This document shows, piece by piece, positions 8,437 through 16,839 of a stretch of DNA of 64,000 bases; the first letter of the stretch is position 1, and every line of letters begins with the position of its first letter. The notes under the pieces are model-generated. The model was not told the origin of the DNA. It saw only the letters and a program-made list of their open reading frames with translations, and did no database searches. Source of the DNA: CAWDZK01 sp963807005 (lineage in GTDB: Bacteria; Actinomycetota; Actinomycetes; JACCUZ01); assembly GCA_963807005.1 (NCBI GenBank), contig CAWDZK010000006.1, positions 1,089,027-1,153,026 of the forward strand, read 5' to 3'. A program made the translations under genes and the position numbers.

Positions 8437-9546
8437 ATGACCGACTCCGAGCTCAGCCGTTCCCCGCTGGACGAACGCCACGCGCGGCTGGGCGCGAAGA
8501 TGGCCGACTTCGGCGGTTGGCTGATGCCGATCGAGTACCCCGGCGGCGGGGTGGTCAAGGAGCACCTGGCGGTCCGGGACGGCGTGGGCCTGTTCGACGT
8601 GAGCCACCTGGGCAAGGCCCTGGTGCGCGGGCCGGGAGCTGCCGACTTCGTCAACACCACCCTCAGCAACGACCTCGGGCGGATCGGCCCCGGCAGGGCG
8701 CAGTACACGCTCTGCTGCGACGACGCGACCGGTGGCGTGGTCGATGACCTCATCGCCTACTACCGCTCCGACGACGAGGTCTTCCTGATCCCCAACGCCG
8801 CGAACACCGCGGAGGTCGTCCGCCGGCTGGCTGCCGCAGCCCCGGACGGGGTCGAGGTGCTCGACCAGCACCGGGACTACGGCGTGCTCGCCGTCCAGGG
8901 CCCACGCAGCGACGAGACCCTCGACGCTCTCGGGCTGCCGACAGGTCACGACTACATGTCGTTCGTCGACGCCGAGTGGGACGGTCGACCGGTGGTGGTC
9001 TGCCGTACCGGCTACACGGGGGAGCGCGGCTACGAGCTCCTGCCGCTGTGGGCTGACGCCGCAGACCTGTGGGACGCCCTGCTCCGGGCGGGCGAGCCGC
9101 ACGGCATCCGCCCGGCTGGGCTCGGCGCGCGGGACACGTTGCGCACGGAGATGGGCTACCCGCTGCACGGCCAGGACCTGTCGCTGCAGATCACGCCGGT
9201 GCAGGCCCGCTGCGGGTGGGCCGTGGGCTGGTCGAAGCCGGCCTTCTGGGGCCGTGACGTGCTCGCGGCCGAGAAGGCGGCGGGCGCGACCCGGCTCGGG
9301 TGGGGTCTCGAGGCGCTCGAGCGGGCGATCCCTCGCCCCCACATGGCGGTGACCTCGGCCGACGGCGCCGCCCTCGGGGAGACCACCAGCGGGACGTTCT
9401 CGCCGTCGCGCAAGGTCGGGATCGCGTTGGCGCTGCTCGACCGGTCGGTCACCGAGGGCGACGAGGTCATGGTCGACGTGCGCGGCCGGCCGGGTCGGTT
9501 CCGCGTGGTCAAGCCGCCCTTCGTCACGACGTCCACGTCCTCGTGA
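8437..9546 (+). CDS. gcvT: Glycine cleavage system T protein (aminomethyltransferase)
   Basis: Transfers the methylene group from aminomethyl-lipoyl-GcvH to tetrahydrofolate. The 369 aa begin with LDERHARLGAKMADFGGWLMPIEYP, typical of GcvT, then GLFDVSHLGK, the folate-binding region with GYTGERGYELL, and end with the C-terminal barrel motif TSGTFSPSRKVGIALA. ATG 8437 is used because of the leaderless promoter box. The gene overlaps the next one by 4 nt (GTGA). gcvH and gcvP are not in the window, so the T protein is encoded apart from the rest, as in many actinobacteria. Confidence 0.93.
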   Translation: MTDSELSRSPLDERHARLGAKMADFGGWLMPIEYPGGGVVKEHLAVRDGVGLFDVSHLGKALVRGPGAADFVNTTLSNDLGRIGPGRAQYTLCCDDATGGVVDDLIAYYRSDDEVFLIPNAANTAEVVRRLAAAAPDGVEVLDQHRDYGVLAVQGPRSDETLDALGLPTGHDYMSFVDAEWDGRPVVVCRTGYTGERGYELLPLWADAADLWDALLRAGEPHGIRPAGLGARDTLRTEMGYPLHGQDLSLQITPVQARCGWAVGWSKPAFWGRDVLAAEKAAGATRLGWGLEALERAIPRPHMAVTSADGAALGETTSGTFSPSRKVGIALALLDRSVTEGDEVMVDVRGRPGRFRVVKPPFVTTSTSS

Positions 9547-10073
9547 CGGCTCCGCACCTGAAGGACCGCCGGGTGCTGCTGCTCGGGATGATGGGCGCCG
9601 GCAAGACCTCGGTGGGGCGCGAGATCCAGGCCCGCACCGGCTGGCCGTACCGGGACAACGACGAGGCTGTGGAGGCACTCACCGGCCTGCCGACCCGCGA
9701 GCTCTACGACCAGCGCGGCACCGGGGAGCTCCGCGCAGCCGAGTCGCGGGTGCTGCACGAGGCATTGGTCGGGCCACCGCCGTACGTCGCCGGGGTTGCC
9801 GGTGGCGTGGTCGAGTCGGACGACGACGTGGACGCACTGCGGGCGGCGGACGCCTTCGTGGTCTACCTGCACACACCGATCGACGAGCTGGTGCGCCGGG
9901 TCGGGGACGGCGGCGGCCGGCCGTTCCTGCAGCCAGACCCGGAGGCAGCGCTGCGCCTGCTGTACGCCGGGCGCGAGCCGCGCTACCGGGCGGTGGCCGA
10001 CCTCGTCGTCGACACCTCCCTGGGTGACGCGGCCGCCCACGCCGACCAGGTCGTGCAGGCGCTCGAAGGCTGA
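9543..10073 (+). CDS. Shikimate-kinase-like P-loop kinase
   Basis: A 176-aa P-loop protein translationally coupled to gcvT (GTG inside the gcvT stop). It has Walker A GMMGAGKTS, a DND segment corresponding to the shikimate-binding DxD region, a GVAGGVV loop like the GGG motif, a lid region with GRPFL and the terminal R-Y-x-AD signature (REPRYRAVADLVVDTS). These are shikimate kinase hallmarks, but no aro genes are nearby and actinobacteria usually carry aroK beside aroB/aroC, so this may be a paralogue with another small substrate. Confidence 0.7.
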   Translation: MTAPHLKDRRVLLLGMMGAGKTSVGREIQARTGWPYRDNDEAVEALTGLPTRELYDQRGTGELRAAESRVLHEALVGPPPYVAGVAGGVVESDDDVDALRAADAFVVYLHTPIDELVRRVGDGGGRPFLQPDPEAALRLLYAGREPRYRAVADLVVDTSLGDAAAHADQVVQALEG

Positions 10074-10094
10074 CCCGGCGCGGCTCCGGTCGGG

Positions 10095-10967
10095 TCAGCA
10101 GACCGCGGCGCGCAGGACCGGGACGGCCAGCAGGGCGCCGGTGCCGTCGTCGCCGCGCAGCCCGAGGTCCAGCACCGGGTCGAGGTCGAGCCGGCCGAGC
10201 GCGAGCCGGTGCGCCGGGTCCGGCGACAGGGTGCCGGCCAGCCACCAGCCCGGCGCGCGGAACGACAGCCGGGCGGCGACCAGCGCCGCGGCAGCGCTCA
10301 CCGGTCCGTCGAGCACCGTCGGCGTGCGGCGTGCGGCGGCCTGCAGCAGCAGGCCGGTCGCGAACGCGACGTCCGGGCCGGCGACCGCGGCCAGCAGCGC
10401 GGGCTGGTCCGCCAGCCGGGGCCGCCCGCGGCGCATCGCGTCCCGGGTGGCGGCGCAGGCGCGCATCCAGCTCGCGTCGTCCTGGCCGGTGGCGGTCACC
10501 GCGGCCGCGTCCGACCTGGTCAGCAGACCGATGAGGCTGGCAGCCTGGACCGCCAGGTCGGGTCCGGGCAGGGCCAGCACCAGCAGGTCGGTGCCGGCGT
10601 CCACCTCCTCGTCGGCCAGCGCCGCACCGGCCAGCAGACCTGCCATGGCCTCGTCCGGGTCGCACGCGTCCTGCGCGGCGACGTCGGCCGCACCGGCGCG
10701 ACGGGGCACCTGCCGGACGGCCACCGACGTGTCGGCGGCGACCGCGGCCGTGCGGGCCGGCAGCTCGTCGACGAGCACGACCAGTCGAGCGCGCTGCGGA
10801 GCGATCGGGTCCGGCCGCCCCTGCACTCCGGCCTGCCAGACCAGGAGCTCCGCCAGCTGCCCCGGGCCGGTGCCGCTGTTCTCCGTCGCTTCACGTGCCG
10901 CTGCCCGCGCGTCGTCGTCCGGCCTCTCGACGGCGGCGACCAGCTCCTCGAGGGTCCGGGTGCTCAC
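10095..10967 (-). CDS. Degenerate CobT-like phosphoribosyltransferase
   Basis: About 290 aa, last gene of the riboswitch operon, start GTG overlapping the preceding stop (GTGA). The C-terminal half matches CobT closely: LLQAAARRTPTVLDG, the GTLS/PDPAHRLALGRLDLDP stretch and DLGLRGDDGTGALLA. CobT normally makes alpha-ribazole phosphate from NaMN and dimethylbenzimidazole. Here the catalytic Glu of the LGEG(S/T)GAA motif is Asp, the CADHG and GxxNTT substrate loops are not recognisable, and the protein is shorter than the usual 350 aa. It may be non-catalytic or of altered specificity. The context says corrinoid metabolism. Confidence 0.75.
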   Translation of the reverse strand: MSTRTLEELVAAVERPDDDARAAAREATENSGTGPGQLAELLVWQAGVQGRPDPIAPQRARLVVLVDELPARTAAVAADTSVAVRQVPRRAGAADVAAQDACDPDEAMAGLLAGAALADEEVDAGTDLLVLALPGPDLAVQAASLIGLLTRSDAAAVTATGQDDASWMRACAATRDAMRRGRPRLADQPALLAAVAGPDVAFATGLLLQAAARRTPTVLDGPVSAAAALVAARLSFRAPGWWLAGTLSPDPAHRLALGRLDLDPVLDLGLRGDDGTGALLAVPVLRAAVC

Positions 10968-11815
10968 CCGGACATCGTGCCGTGCCGCCCGGCCACCGCT
11001 GCCGTGGCCGGTGCCGTCGCCACCGGGACGGCGTCGGCGAAGCGCGCCACCGCGCCGAACTCGGCGCGACGTGCGGCCCGCCGCAGGGCGAGCAGGACCG
11101 GCCGGGCCGCGACGGCGACCAGGGCGGCCGTGGTCAGCGCCCGCGGCAGGTCGAAGCCCATCGACGTGACGAGGGTGAAGGCCAGGAACCGGCCGAGGTT
11201 CTCGGTGAGCGGGTCCCCGGCGACGAACGAGATCCCGCTGCCCAGGCCGGTGGTGAACGGCCACAGCCACAGGTTCATCAGCGCGCCGTAGGCGAGGCCG
11301 GCGACCGCGCCGTACGCCGTGAGCAGCGCGACCTCGACCTTTCCGGAGGCGCGGGGCAGGCAGCCCGCGAGGAAGCCGACCCAGCCCGCAGCCAGCATCT
11401 GGAACGGCAGCCACGGACCGACCCCGGCCGTCAGCAGAGCCGAGGCGAACAACGTCACCGAGCCGAGCACCAGGCCGAAACCCCGGCCCAGGGCCCGGCC
11501 GGCGAGCACCAGCAGGAAGAACATCGGCTCGAAGCCGGCCACGCCGCCACCCAGCGGACGCAGCGCCGCTCCTACGGCGGCGAGCACCCCGAGAACGGCC
11601 ACCGACTTGGCGTCCATGCCGCCGTCGGCCACCTCGGCGAGGACCACGGCCAGCAGCAGCGGCAGCAGCGCGACGAACAGCCACGGGGCGTCGGCGCGGC
11701 CGGCCAGGGTCGACCCGGGCTGGACGAGCAGCGGCCAGCCGAACGCCAGCAGCCCGACGGCGCTCACGAACCCGAGTGCCAGCGCCGCCCGCGGCCGGAC
11801 CGACACCGCACGCAC
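10964..11815 (-). CDS. ECF transporter substrate-binding (S) component, probably for corrinoids
   Basis: Integral membrane protein of about 283 aa with six or more hydrophobic segments, including ALALGFVSAVGLLAFGW, WLFVALLPLLLAVVLAEV and FQMLAAGWVGFLAGCLP. Its fold type resembles the ECF S-component superfamily that includes the B12-specific CbrT. It sits directly behind the ABC ATPase and T-component genes and overlaps the CobT-like gene by 4 nt. Start is GTG 11815 or GTG 11806 (GGCAGGGG lies before both). Substrate assignment as cobalamin or a precursor rests on the upstream riboswitch and the CobT neighbour, not on the sequence of the pocket. Confidence 0.75.
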   Translation of the reverse strand: MRAVSVRPRAALALGFVSAVGLLAFGWPLLVQPGSTLAGRADAPWLFVALLPLLLAVVLAEVADGGMDAKSVAVLGVLAAVGAALRPLGGGVAGFEPMFFLLVLAGRALGRGFGLVLGSVTLFASALLTAGVGPWLPFQMLAAGWVGFLAGCLPRASGKVEVALLTAYGAVAGLAYGALMNLWLWPFTTGLGSGISFVAGDPLTENLGRFLAFTLVTSMGFDLPRALTTAALVAVAARPVLLALRRAARRAEFGAVARFADAVPVATAPATAAVAGRHGTMSG

Positions 11816-11823
11816 CCCTGCCG

Positions 11824-11895
11824 CTCGTTTGCGACCTGCTGCACCGACACGCCGCCCCCGGGGGCGGCGTGTCGGTCGCGGAGGTCGCAAACGAG
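11824..11895. repeat. Composite palindrome inside the transporter operon
   Basis: Outer perfect arms of 14 bp (CTCGTTTGCGACCT at 11824-11837 and its complement at 11882-11895) enclose a perfect 32-bp palindrome (11844-11875, core GCCCCCGGGGGC). It lies between the ATPase and S-component genes, so it is transcribed in the operon. It could be an attenuator setting the S-component level, or a member of the long-palindrome family found at other junctions in this window. Confidence 0.8.
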
Positions 11896-11901
11896 GACCC
11901 G

Positions 11902-11931
11902 AGGGAGGGGGGCCGGGGGGAGGGGCGGGGA
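11902..11931 (+). other. G-rich tract with quadruplex potential
   Basis: Four or more runs of 3-6 G (GGGAGGGGGG, CCGGGGGG, AGGGG, CGGGG) on the plus strand, between the palindrome and the ATPase stop. On the minus-strand transcript it is C-rich. A similar tract follows the palindrome at 34452-34536. Confidence 0.5.
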
Positions 11932-11942
11932 GCGTCATGGCG

Positions 11943-13556
11943 TCAGCCGGCCAGCGAGGCGGCGACCTCGGCAACGGTGAGCCAGGGCAGCGGTGCGAGC
12001 ACCTTGGCCACCTGCGGTGCGAACGCGGGGGAGGACACCACCACCTGCCGGGACGGGCCGTCGCTGACGACCTCGCCGTCGGCGAGCACCACCGTGCGGT
12101 CGGTGACGGTCGCGGCCAGCTCGACGTCGTGGGTGGCGAGGACGACCGCGTGCCCGTCGGCTGCCAGGTCACGCAGTACGGCGCCCAGTGCCTCCTTGCC
12201 CGGGTAGTCGAGCCCGCGGGTCGGCTCGTCGAGCAGCACGACCGGTGGTCGGCCGGCGAGGACGACGGCCAGCACCAGGCCCAGCCGCTGACCTTCCGAG
12301 AGGTCCCGCGGGTGCGTACGTGGGTCGACGACGCCGAGCAGCCGGTTCGCCAGGCCCAGCGTCGTCCCGGCCGCGACCCTCGCGTCCCGGTCGGACTGGT
12401 CGCACTCGTCGGCCACGGTGTCGGCGTAGAGCAGGTCGCCCGGCTCCTGCGGCACCATGCCCACCCGGCGCACCAGCTCGCGAGGAGGGAGGGCAGCGGG
12501 CGGGGACCCCGAGACGGTCACGTCGCCGGAGTCCGGGGACCGCAGCCCCACCAGGGCCGACAGGAGGGTGGACTTGCCGGCGCCGTTGCGTCCCATCAGC
12601 GCCACGACCTCGCCGGCCCGGAGCACCAGGTCGACGCCTCGCAGGGCCGGCTGGGCCCCGGGCGCATAGCGGACGACGAGGTTCCGCGTGTGCGCGACGA
12701 CGTCACCGCTGACCCGGACCGGCCCGGTCGGCGCGGGGCAGTCGCCCAGCCGGGCGGAGAGCTGGCCCGCCCGCCTGCGGGCGTCGCGCACCGAGAGGGG
12801 CAGCGGCGACCAGCCGGCGAGCCGGCCGAGCTCGACGACCGGCGGGGCCACCGGGGCGGAGGCCAGCACGTCGGCCGGGGCGCCCGCCACCACCGGGCGC
12901 CCGCCCCCGGGCACGAGGACCACGCGGTCGGCGTACTGCACGACCCTCTCCAGGCGGTGCTCGGCCATCAGCACCGTGATGCCGAGGTCGTGCACCAGCC
13001 GCTGCAGCAGCGCGAGCACGTCCTCGGCCGCGGACGGGTCCAGCGCGGAGGTCGGCTCGTCCAGCACCAGCACCCGCGGGTGCGGGGTGAGGACGGAGCC
13101 GATCGCGACCCGCTGCTGCTGTCCGGCGGACAGCGAGACCAGGGGCCGCGAACGCTGGCCCGCCATGCCGAGCACGTCCAGGGTCTCCTCGACCCGGCGG
13201 CGCATCACCTCCGGCTCGACGCCGAGGGACTCCATGCCGTAGGCCAGCTCCTCCTCGACGGTGTCGGTGACGAACCCGGCCAGCGGGTCCTGGCCGACGT
13301 ACCCGACGAGGTCGGCGAGGTCGCGCGGCCGGTGCTCGCGGGTGTCCCGGCCGCCGACGGTGACCCGGCCGGTGAGCAGGCCGCCGGTGAAGTGCGGTAC
13401 GAGACCGTTGACCGTGCGCAGCAGGGTCGACTTGCCGGACCCGGTCCGCCCGACGACCAGCACCAGCTCGCCCTCGGGGACGTGCAGGTCGACGCCGGAG
13501 AGCACGGCCGCGTCGGAGCCGGTGTAGCGGACCCCGACCTGCTCGAAGGTGATCAC
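11943..13556 (-). CDS. ECF transporter ATPase, two fused ABC domains
   Basis: Energy-coupling protein of 537 aa holding both nucleotide-binding domains on one chain. Domain 1 has Walker A GRTGSGKST, signature LSAGQQQRVAIG and Walker B VLVLDEPTSALD. Domain 2 has Walker A GRNGAGKST, signature LSEGQRLGLVLA and Walker B VVLLDEPTRGLD, with the H-loop THD near the end. The family normally pairs two ATPases (EcfA/EcfA'), and here they are fused. GTG 13556 overlaps the T-component stop by 4 nt, showing translational coupling. It powers the S and T components encoded on either side. Confidence 0.92.
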   Translation of the reverse strand: MITFEQVGVRYTGSDAAVLSGVDLHVPEGELVLVVGRTGSGKSTLLRTVNGLVPHFTGGLLTGRVTVGGRDTREHRPRDLADLVGYVGQDPLAGFVTDTVEEELAYGMESLGVEPEVMRRRVEETLDVLGMAGQRSRPLVSLSAGQQQRVAIGSVLTPHPRVLVLDEPTSALDPSAAEDVLALLQRLVHDLGITVLMAEHRLERVVQYADRVVLVPGGGRPVVAGAPADVLASAPVAPPVVELGRLAGWSPLPLSVRDARRRAGQLSARLGDCPAPTGPVRVSGDVVAHTRNLVVRYAPGAQPALRGVDLVLRAGEVVALMGRNGAGKSTLLSALVGLRSPDSGDVTVSGSPPAALPPRELVRRVGMVPQEPGDLLYADTVADECDQSDRDARVAAGTTLGLANRLLGVVDPRTHPRDLSEGQRLGLVLAVVLAGRPPVVLLDEPTRGLDYPGKEALGAVLRDLAADGHAVVLATHDVELAATVTDRTVVLADGEVVSDGPSRQVVVSSPAFAPQVAKVLAPLPWLTVAEVAASLAG

Positions 13557-14698
13557 ACGGACTCCTCGACCCGGACGGATGGGGCGGGCCGGACGGGGTC
13601 CGGCTCGGGCGGTGCGGTGGGCTCGGGCGGCGGCGCCAGCCGCGCCGGCAGCAGGGCGACGAGCAGTGCGAGCGCCGCCACGACGGGCAGCCCGGGCACG
13701 ACCAGCGGTGCGGTCGACGGGCCGACCCCCGACGGGTCGACCGTGGCGGCGACGAGCATCCCGGCAGCGGCGACGGCCCCGCTCAGCGAGACCGCCCACT
13801 CCAGCGGTCCCCACCGGTCCGGGCGGTAGCGGCTGCGGGCCGAGCGCCGACCGCCGACCACCAGGCCGGCGACGGCGACCACTGCGCCGCCGGCGAGCAC
13901 CGGCAGACCCAGCGCCGCGGGGCTGGTGGCGTCGAGCAGCCCGTACAGCCCTGCGCACACGCCGAGCAGGCCGACCAGGGTCAGGGCACCCGAGCGTCGC
14001 CGGGCGCCGCGGGCGTCGGCGCCGCGACCGAAACCGCGCGCGTCCATGGCGGCGGCCAGCTCCACCGAACGCTCCAGGGCGCCCTCCAGGACCGGCATCG
14101 CGACCCCGCGCAGGCCGCGCAGGCCGGTGTGCGGCCGCCCGCGGAGCCGACGGGCCGCCCGTACCCGGGAGACGCCTTCGACCAGCTGCGGGGAGAAGCT
14201 CAGCGCGACCACGACTGCCACCCCGACCTCGTACAGCGCCCCGGGTACGGCGCGCAGCAGCCGGCGCGGGTTCGCCAGGGCGTTCGCGGCCCCGATGCAG
14301 GCGAGCATCGTGGCCAGCTGGAGCCCGGCGTACACCGCGCCGAGGACGCCCTCGAGGGTGACGTCGCCACCGAGGCGCACCCCGGCGGCCCAGTCCGGGA
14401 GGCTCGCCTGCGGGAGGTGGACCAGGACCGTGCCCGGAACCGGCGCGCCGACGACGGCGGCGAACACCACCCGGATGCCGATGACGACCAGCCCCATCTT
14501 CAGGTAGAAGCCGTACGCGCGGGCCCACGGCGAGCGGGTACGGCGGGCCATGACCACGAACCCGGCCACCGCGAGGACCAGCGCGAGCAGGACCGGGTTG
14601 GTGGTGCGGCTGGCCGCGGTGGCCAGGCCGATGGCCCACAGCCACCACGCGCCGGGGTGCAGCGGCTGCAGGTGCAGCCTGGCCAGTGCGCCGCTCAC
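13553..14698 (-). CDS. ECF transporter T component (CbiQ/EcfT family)
   Basis: Transmembrane coupling protein of about 381 aa. N-terminal hydrophobic helices (WWLWAIGLATAASRTTNPVL onward) are followed by the coupling region with conserved Ala-Arg-Gly motifs (SRVRAARRLRG and MDARGFGRG) that contact the ATPases, then extra C-terminal membrane segments. GTG 14698 lies inside the stop of the upstream gene (GTGA overlap). The name CbiQ reflects the cobalt-transport prototype. In this riboswitch operon the cargo is more likely a corrinoid. Confidence 0.88.
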   Translation of the reverse strand: MSGALARLHLQPLHPGAWWLWAIGLATAASRTTNPVLLALVLAVAGFVVMARRTRSPWARAYGFYLKMGLVVIGIRVVFAAVVGAPVPGTVLVHLPQASLPDWAAGVRLGGDVTLEGVLGAVYAGLQLATMLACIGAANALANPRRLLRAVPGALYEVGVAVVVALSFSPQLVEGVSRVRAARRLRGRPHTGLRGLRGVAMPVLEGALERSVELAAAMDARGFGRGADARGARRRSGALTLVGLLGVCAGLYGLLDATSPAALGLPVLAGGAVVAVAGLVVGGRRSARSRYRPDRWGPLEWAVSLSGAVAAAGMLVAATVDPSGVGPSTAPLVVPGLPVVAALALLVALLPARLAPPPEPTAPPEPDPVRPAPSVRVEESV

Positions 14699-15582
14699 CG
14701 CGCGCTCCGGCGGCTGCGCAGCACCGTGGCGCCGCCCAGTAGCGCGACCAGTGCCGCCCCGACCGCCGCCCCGGCCCACGGTGCGCCGTCGCCGGAGCCG
14801 TCCGAGCCGTCCGATCCCTCAGGACCGGAGCCGTCGGTGGCCGCGGCGGAGGGGTCGCCGGCCGACGTCGAGGTGGTCGAGGTGGTCCCTGGCGTGGAGG
14901 TCGTGGGTGGCGCGGTGCTGCCCGAGACCGGGCTGCTCGACGCCGTGCTGGTCGACGCCTTGCTGCTCGACGGCTTGCTGCTCGACGTCGCGGCGGGCCG
15001 GCTCGCCTTCGGGGTGGAGGTCGGGTCCGGCAGCGGCTCGGCCTCGCGGCTCCGGGCCGGGCTCGACGACCGGGCGGGCGCGGGCGAGCCGGATCGGGCT
15101 CCGGCGGCAGACGGGCAGATGCTCGCGAACGTGAGGTCCGGTGGCTTGCGTCGGCCGCCGTCCTGCCAGACCCAGGCCTCGGTGTCGCCCGGGGCCGGGT
15201 CGTGGGCGGCGGCACCGGTCGTGGCGTACACCCATCGCGTCGAGCCCTTGGCCCGCCACCAGTACGACCAGTAGGTGTCGGTGCCGGTGTCGCTGCACGC
15301 CGGTACGCCGTCGAGCTGGCAGACCTGGCCCGGCTGCCGCGGCACGAAGGCGTAGCCGACGCCGGCCCTTGCCAGGGCGTCGAGGCCGCTGTCGGGGTCG
15401 CCCTTCGCACAGCGGGAGTGCAGGCTGCCGCCGGCCAGCCGGGCGTCGACGACGACGCCGACGCAGCGGGCGGCCGCCGCCGCCGGTGCCGCGGGTCCGA
15501 GCAGCACGAACGCCGCCGCCGCTCCCGCGCCCCAGAGCAGGGCGGGCAGGAGCAGCAGCGCGACGCGGCGGACCGGCGGCAC
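14695..15582 (-). CDS. Exported, membrane-anchored DUF4430-like protein
   Basis: A 295-aa protein with an N-terminal signal peptide (VALLLLPALLWGAGAAAAF), a compact domain of about 120 aa containing TYWSYWWRAKGSTRWVY and DTEAWVWQDG, a long Ser/Thr/Pro-rich wall-spanning linker, and a C-terminal membrane segment with an Arg-rich tail. The Trp/Tyr-rich W-x-Y then (E)AW pattern is like DUF4430, the domain that forms the C-terminal half of intrinsic factor and transcobalamin. This is a motif-level resemblance, not a tested homology. It starts at GTG 24 nt after the barrel gene and overlaps the T-component gene. Proposed role: surface half of a corrinoid binder. Confidence 0.65.
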   Translation of the reverse strand: MPPVRRVALLLLPALLWGAGAAAAFVLLGPAAPAAAAARCVGVVVDARLAGGSLHSRCAKGDPDSGLDALARAGVGYAFVPRQPGQVCQLDGVPACSDTGTDTYWSYWWRAKGSTRWVYATTGAAAHDPAPGDTEAWVWQDGGRRKPPDLTFASICPSAAGARSGSPAPARSSSPARSREAEPLPDPTSTPKASRPAATSSSKPSSSKASTSTASSSPVSGSTAPPTTSTPGTTSTTSTSAGDPSAAATDGSGPEGSDGSDGSGDGAPWAGAAVGAALVALLGGATVLRSRRSAR

Positions 15583-15605
15583 CGGCGGGACCTCGGGCGT
15601 CCCTG

Positions 15606-16709
15606 TCAGCAGGCCGGTCGCGGCAGGCGACGCGACGAGCCGGCGGCGTCGATGTCGACAAGGCCGACCCGCGCCAGCGCCGGGACCGCCTGGCTGGTCG
15701 CGCGCAGCGCGTCACCGGTGCCGGCCCGGTCGTAGCGGACCTGTCCACGGGCTGAGGCCTTGCTCTCGCAGCCGAGCTGCAGGCTGCGCAGGAAGCCGCG
15801 GGCCTTCGCAGCGGCCTTCCCGCGGCCGACGGTCGTCAGCGCTTGGGCCGCCAGTGCGGTGGAGTTGGCGTTGCGGCTGCCGTCCCCGGTGAACGAGCCG
15901 TTCGGGTGCTGGCGGCGCTTGAGCCAGCGCCCGGCGTCGGCTGCCGCGGCGCGAGCGGCTCGTCCGCCGACGGCACGCAGTGCCTGCACGGCGAAGCCGG
16001 TCGCGTCGACCGAGGGACGGCAGCGCGCGGCGTCCAGCTGCGCCGGGAAGCCGCCGGCCGGGCACTGCTGCCCGATCAGGTAGGTCACTGCTGCGCTGGA
16101 CGGGCCGACGCGGGTGGCGCGCTCCAGGGCGATCAGCGCCAGGGACTGCCCGATGGTGTTGCTGAAGTCGCCGTACTGGCTGTCGTCGGAGAACCGGCCG
16201 ACGACGCCCGGGGCGCAGGTGCTCGGAGCCGTCGCGGAGCCGCACTCCAGCGCCTGCAGTCCAGCCAGCAGGTCCTTGCGCGGACCCGACCCGAACGACG
16301 TGGCGCTCTTGCCCTGGGCCACGGCGACCAGCACCAGCTTCGCGTAGGGGCCGGCGTAGTGCTCGGCCGCGTCGCCGCCGCCGGTGTACGCGAGGACGTT
16401 GCGCCGGAGCGCGCTGGTGGCCCGGCGGGCCGCGACCTTGCCGGTCCGAGCGGCATCCAGGGCCAGGACGACGTCGGCGGTCAGCCCGTAGTCGGGGTAC
16501 TTCTGGCCGCCGTACGTCGTCGTGACGAGGTGGTCCGCACCGAGCTGGCGGCCGAGCCAGCCGGCGGCGGCGTCGGCGGGGTTCTTGGCGACAGCCGCCT
16601 CAGCGGCGCCCGGGCCGGCGAGTGCGACGGTCGGGACGGCGAGCAGCGCGGCGGCCACGAGCAGGCGGGCGCGCAGGGGAGTGGGTCGGAACAACGTGGG
16701 TCCTTTCAC
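15606..16709 (-). CDS. Secreted alpha/alpha-barrel protein (prenyltransferase/squalene-cyclase repeats)
   Basis: About 367 aa with a signal peptide (LLVAAALLAVPTVALAGPGAAEA) and repeated helical-pair motifs of the terpene-cyclase/prenyltransferase type, for example QCPAGGFPAQLD and RQHPNGSFTGDGSRNANSTALAAQAL. The same alpha6/alpha6 toroid forms the N-terminal cobalamin-binding domain of intrinsic factor and transcobalamin. No DxDD or QW-cyclase catalytic motif is evident, which favours a binding role. It is first in an operon with a DUF4430-like protein and an ECF transporter, behind a cobalamin riboswitch. Start is GTG 16709, or TTG 16694 which has the better-spaced AAAGGA. Confidence 0.75.
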   Translation of the reverse strand: MKGPTLFRPTPLRARLLVAAALLAVPTVALAGPGAAEAAVAKNPADAAAGWLGRQLGADHLVTTTYGGQKYPDYGLTADVVLALDAARTGKVAARRATSALRRNVLAYTGGGDAAEHYAGPYAKLVLVAVAQGKSATSFGSGPRKDLLAGLQALECGSATAPSTCAPGVVGRFSDDSQYGDFSNTIGQSLALIALERATRVGPSSAAVTYLIGQQCPAGGFPAQLDAARCRPSVDATGFAVQALRAVGGRAARAAAADAGRWLKRRQHPNGSFTGDGSRNANSTALAAQALTTVGRGKAAAKARGFLRSLQLGCESKASARGQVRYDRAGTGDALRATSQAVPALARVGLVDIDAAGSSRRLPRPAC

Positions 16710-16839
16710 GGGAGCGATCCGCGACGGATCCCCGGGGCTCCGGGCCGCGCACGACGGCGCCCCCGACACGACGACCTGGTGGTCTCGCGCGGGGGCGGTG
16801 GTGCGGACGACGGTGCGTCCGGGCTCCGCCCCGCATACC

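Noticed and set aside
6544..9678. 1044-codon minus-strand frame across pepA and gcvT
   Set aside because: Runs through several real genes in the wrong frame and has no family motif.
11319..13829. 836-codon plus-strand frame opposite the ECF genes
   Set aside because: Antisense to the double ABC ATPase, with no recognisable domain.
15606..16709. Squalene-hopene cyclase or prenyltransferase enzyme
   Set aside because: Signal peptide, small size and no catalytic acidic motif; the operon is transport-related and under a cobalamin riboswitch.
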